Below are positions 63,220 to 64,000 of a stretch of DNA of 64,000 bases, piece by piece (the stretch's first letter is position 1; each line of letters begins with the position of its first letter). The translations under genes and the position numbers were made by a program. This DNA comes from CAYNRA01 sp046293395. Lineage in GTDB: Bacteria > Bacteroidota > Bacteroidia > Cytophagales > Spirosomataceae. Below the pieces are notes generated by a model. The model had not been told where the DNA came from and made no database searches. It saw only the letters and a program-made list of their open reading frames with translations. The stretch lies in NCBI GenBank assembly GCA_046293395.1, contig JBKBOU010000002.1, positions 682,001 to 746,000 of the forward strand. The letters are read 5' to 3'.

Positions 63220-63999
63220 TCAAACGTATTGGGTCGCATGTACCAATCTGAGCGCATTAGCTGAAGTTTGCTGAATCACTTCTTGAAGAGGCATCTGCTT
63301 AACTTGAGCTACTTTCTCTGCTACATGTGCTACAAAAGCGACTTCATTTCGTTTACCTCTGTGCGGGACAGGCGCAAGATAAGGCGCGTCTGTCTCCAGA
63401 ACCAGGTGCTGGATGTCAATTTGGGCAATTACTTCTGATACGCCTCCATTTTTGTATGTCACTACGCCACCAATACCTAGTAGAAAGTTTAGGTCGATGA
63501 TGCGTTTCGCGTCTTCTAAATTACCAGAAAAGCAGTGAAAAATTCCGCGAAGGTCTTCCCAACCAAACGATTCGATAAGCTCGCAAGCCCGTGTAATTGC
63601 GTTTAACTGCTCGTCTTTGCTACTTCTTGAATGAATACAAATGGGTAATTGATACTTTTTGGCGAGTTCCAATTGAGCTACGAATGCTTTTTCTTGTTGG
63701 GGAACAAACGTCAAGTCCCAATAAAAGTCCAAACCAATTTCGCCAATCATCAGAAATGGTCTTTTTGCCAACCATTCGCCGACAATCTGAAGTTCGTTTT
63801 CGAAGTTTTCATCGACATAGCAAGGGTGCAAACCCATCATTGGGAGACACATTTCAGGATATTTTTTCTCCCAAGCCAGCATGGGTTCAATGGTTTCTTG
63901 GTTGCAATTGGGCATCCAAATTTGCTTTACTTCAGCCAATTGGATTCGATGCATCATTTCTTGCTCGTCGGCGAGGAATTTTTCATCGTAAATATGGGC
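63220..63999 (-). CDS. TatD-family metal-dependent hydrolase, 5' end outside window
   Basis: The visible 260 residues start at AHIYDEKFLADEQE, the N-terminal His motif of TatD nucleases (normally DTHAHIYDE), so the true start lies beyond the right edge. Metal-binding sites are EIGLDFYW, HSRSSKDE, HCFSGN and ETDAPYLAP. TatD proteins are 3'-5' exonucleases or related phosphoesterases. The stop is 1 bp from the glycosyltransferase stop on the other strand. Confidence 0.9.
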   Translation of the reverse strand, partial: AHIYDEKFLADEQEMMHRIQLAEVKQIWMPNCNQETIEPMLAWEKKYPEMCLPMMGLHPCYVDENFENELQIVGEWLAKRPFLMIGEIGLDFYWDLTFVPQQEKAFVAQLELAKKYQLPICIHSRSSKDEQLNAITRACELIESFGWEDLRGIFHCFSGNLEDAKRIIDLNFLLGIGGVVTYKNGGVSEVIAQIDIQHLVLETDAPYLAPVPHRGKRNEVAFVAHVAEKVAQVKQMPLQEVIQQTSANALRLVHATQYV

Positions 64000-64000
64000 G

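Noticed and set aside
1..64000. rRNA, tRNA, tmRNA or prophage genes
   Set aside because: I saw no cloverleaf or rRNA stretches and no phage structural genes, although a covariance-model scan would be decisive.

Overview
The window reads as chromosome of a Bacteroidota bacterium, most likely order Cytophagales. Supporting signs are the porU/porV pair of the type IX secretion system, SusC/SusD and Oar-like TonB-dependent receptors, a fused two-domain 2-oxoacid dehydrogenase E1, LytS/LytTR signalling, DUF349/DUF1573/WbqC proteins, a carotenoid desaturase of CrtD type, the near absence of Shine-Dalgarno sequences, and repeated -7 boxes of the form TAnnTTTG. Genes are densely packed on both strands. 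I found no rRNA, tRNA, CRISPR array or prophage.

Layout. 1-1.6 kb: the 3' end of porU, then porV. 1.6-3.4 kb: an A+T-rich three-gene module, hipB-hipS-hipT (a split HipA toxin-antitoxin of HipBST type), behind three evenly spaced operators and between two inverted copies of one terminator hairpin. 3.4-7.6 kb: guaB and a TonB-dependent outer-membrane protein. 7.8-11 kb: a LytS-type kinase and LytTR regulator, then an unknown polytopic membrane protein. 11.1-14.5 kb: YciI, ribD, an ECF sigma factor and a membrane-anchored beta-barrel-like partner, all on the minus strand. 14.7-20.2 kb: an Oar-like receptor and typA. 20.4-24.7 kb: a MacB-like permease, an Lrp/AsnC regulator with a DUF1684 protein, and lysS. 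24.8-32.5 kb: a five-gene minus-strand locus, susC-susD-lipoprotein-Tat aminotransferase-AEC transporter. 33-37.4 kb: cvfB, lpdA, an ATP-grasp enzyme and DUF1573. 37.6-43.4 kb: fused E1, a PBP4-type peptidase and a GntP permease. 43.4-51.5 kb: argC-argD, crtD, two adjacent Tat-exported proteins (Dabb, glycosylasparaginase) and a SulP transporter. Palindromic half-site arrays and a remnant of a REP-associated (Y1/HUH) transposase lie between these genes. 51.6-64 kb: GMC oxidoreductase, WbqC with a multi-pass glycosyltransferase-like protein, DUF349, ettA, an aminotransferase IV-ispE-cox3-recO-GT2 run, and a TatD nuclease cut by the window end.

How the genes work together. Most are housekeeping: GMP, riboflavin, arginine, isoprenoid and carotenoid synthesis, translation factors, and 2-oxoacid oxidation. 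The parts most worth following up are the hipBST module with its phased operators, the SusCD locus that carries an exported PLP enzyme instead of glycoside hydrolases, and the shared half-sites-plus-terminal-palindrome architecture of the intergenic repeats between 43.4 and 51.5 kb.
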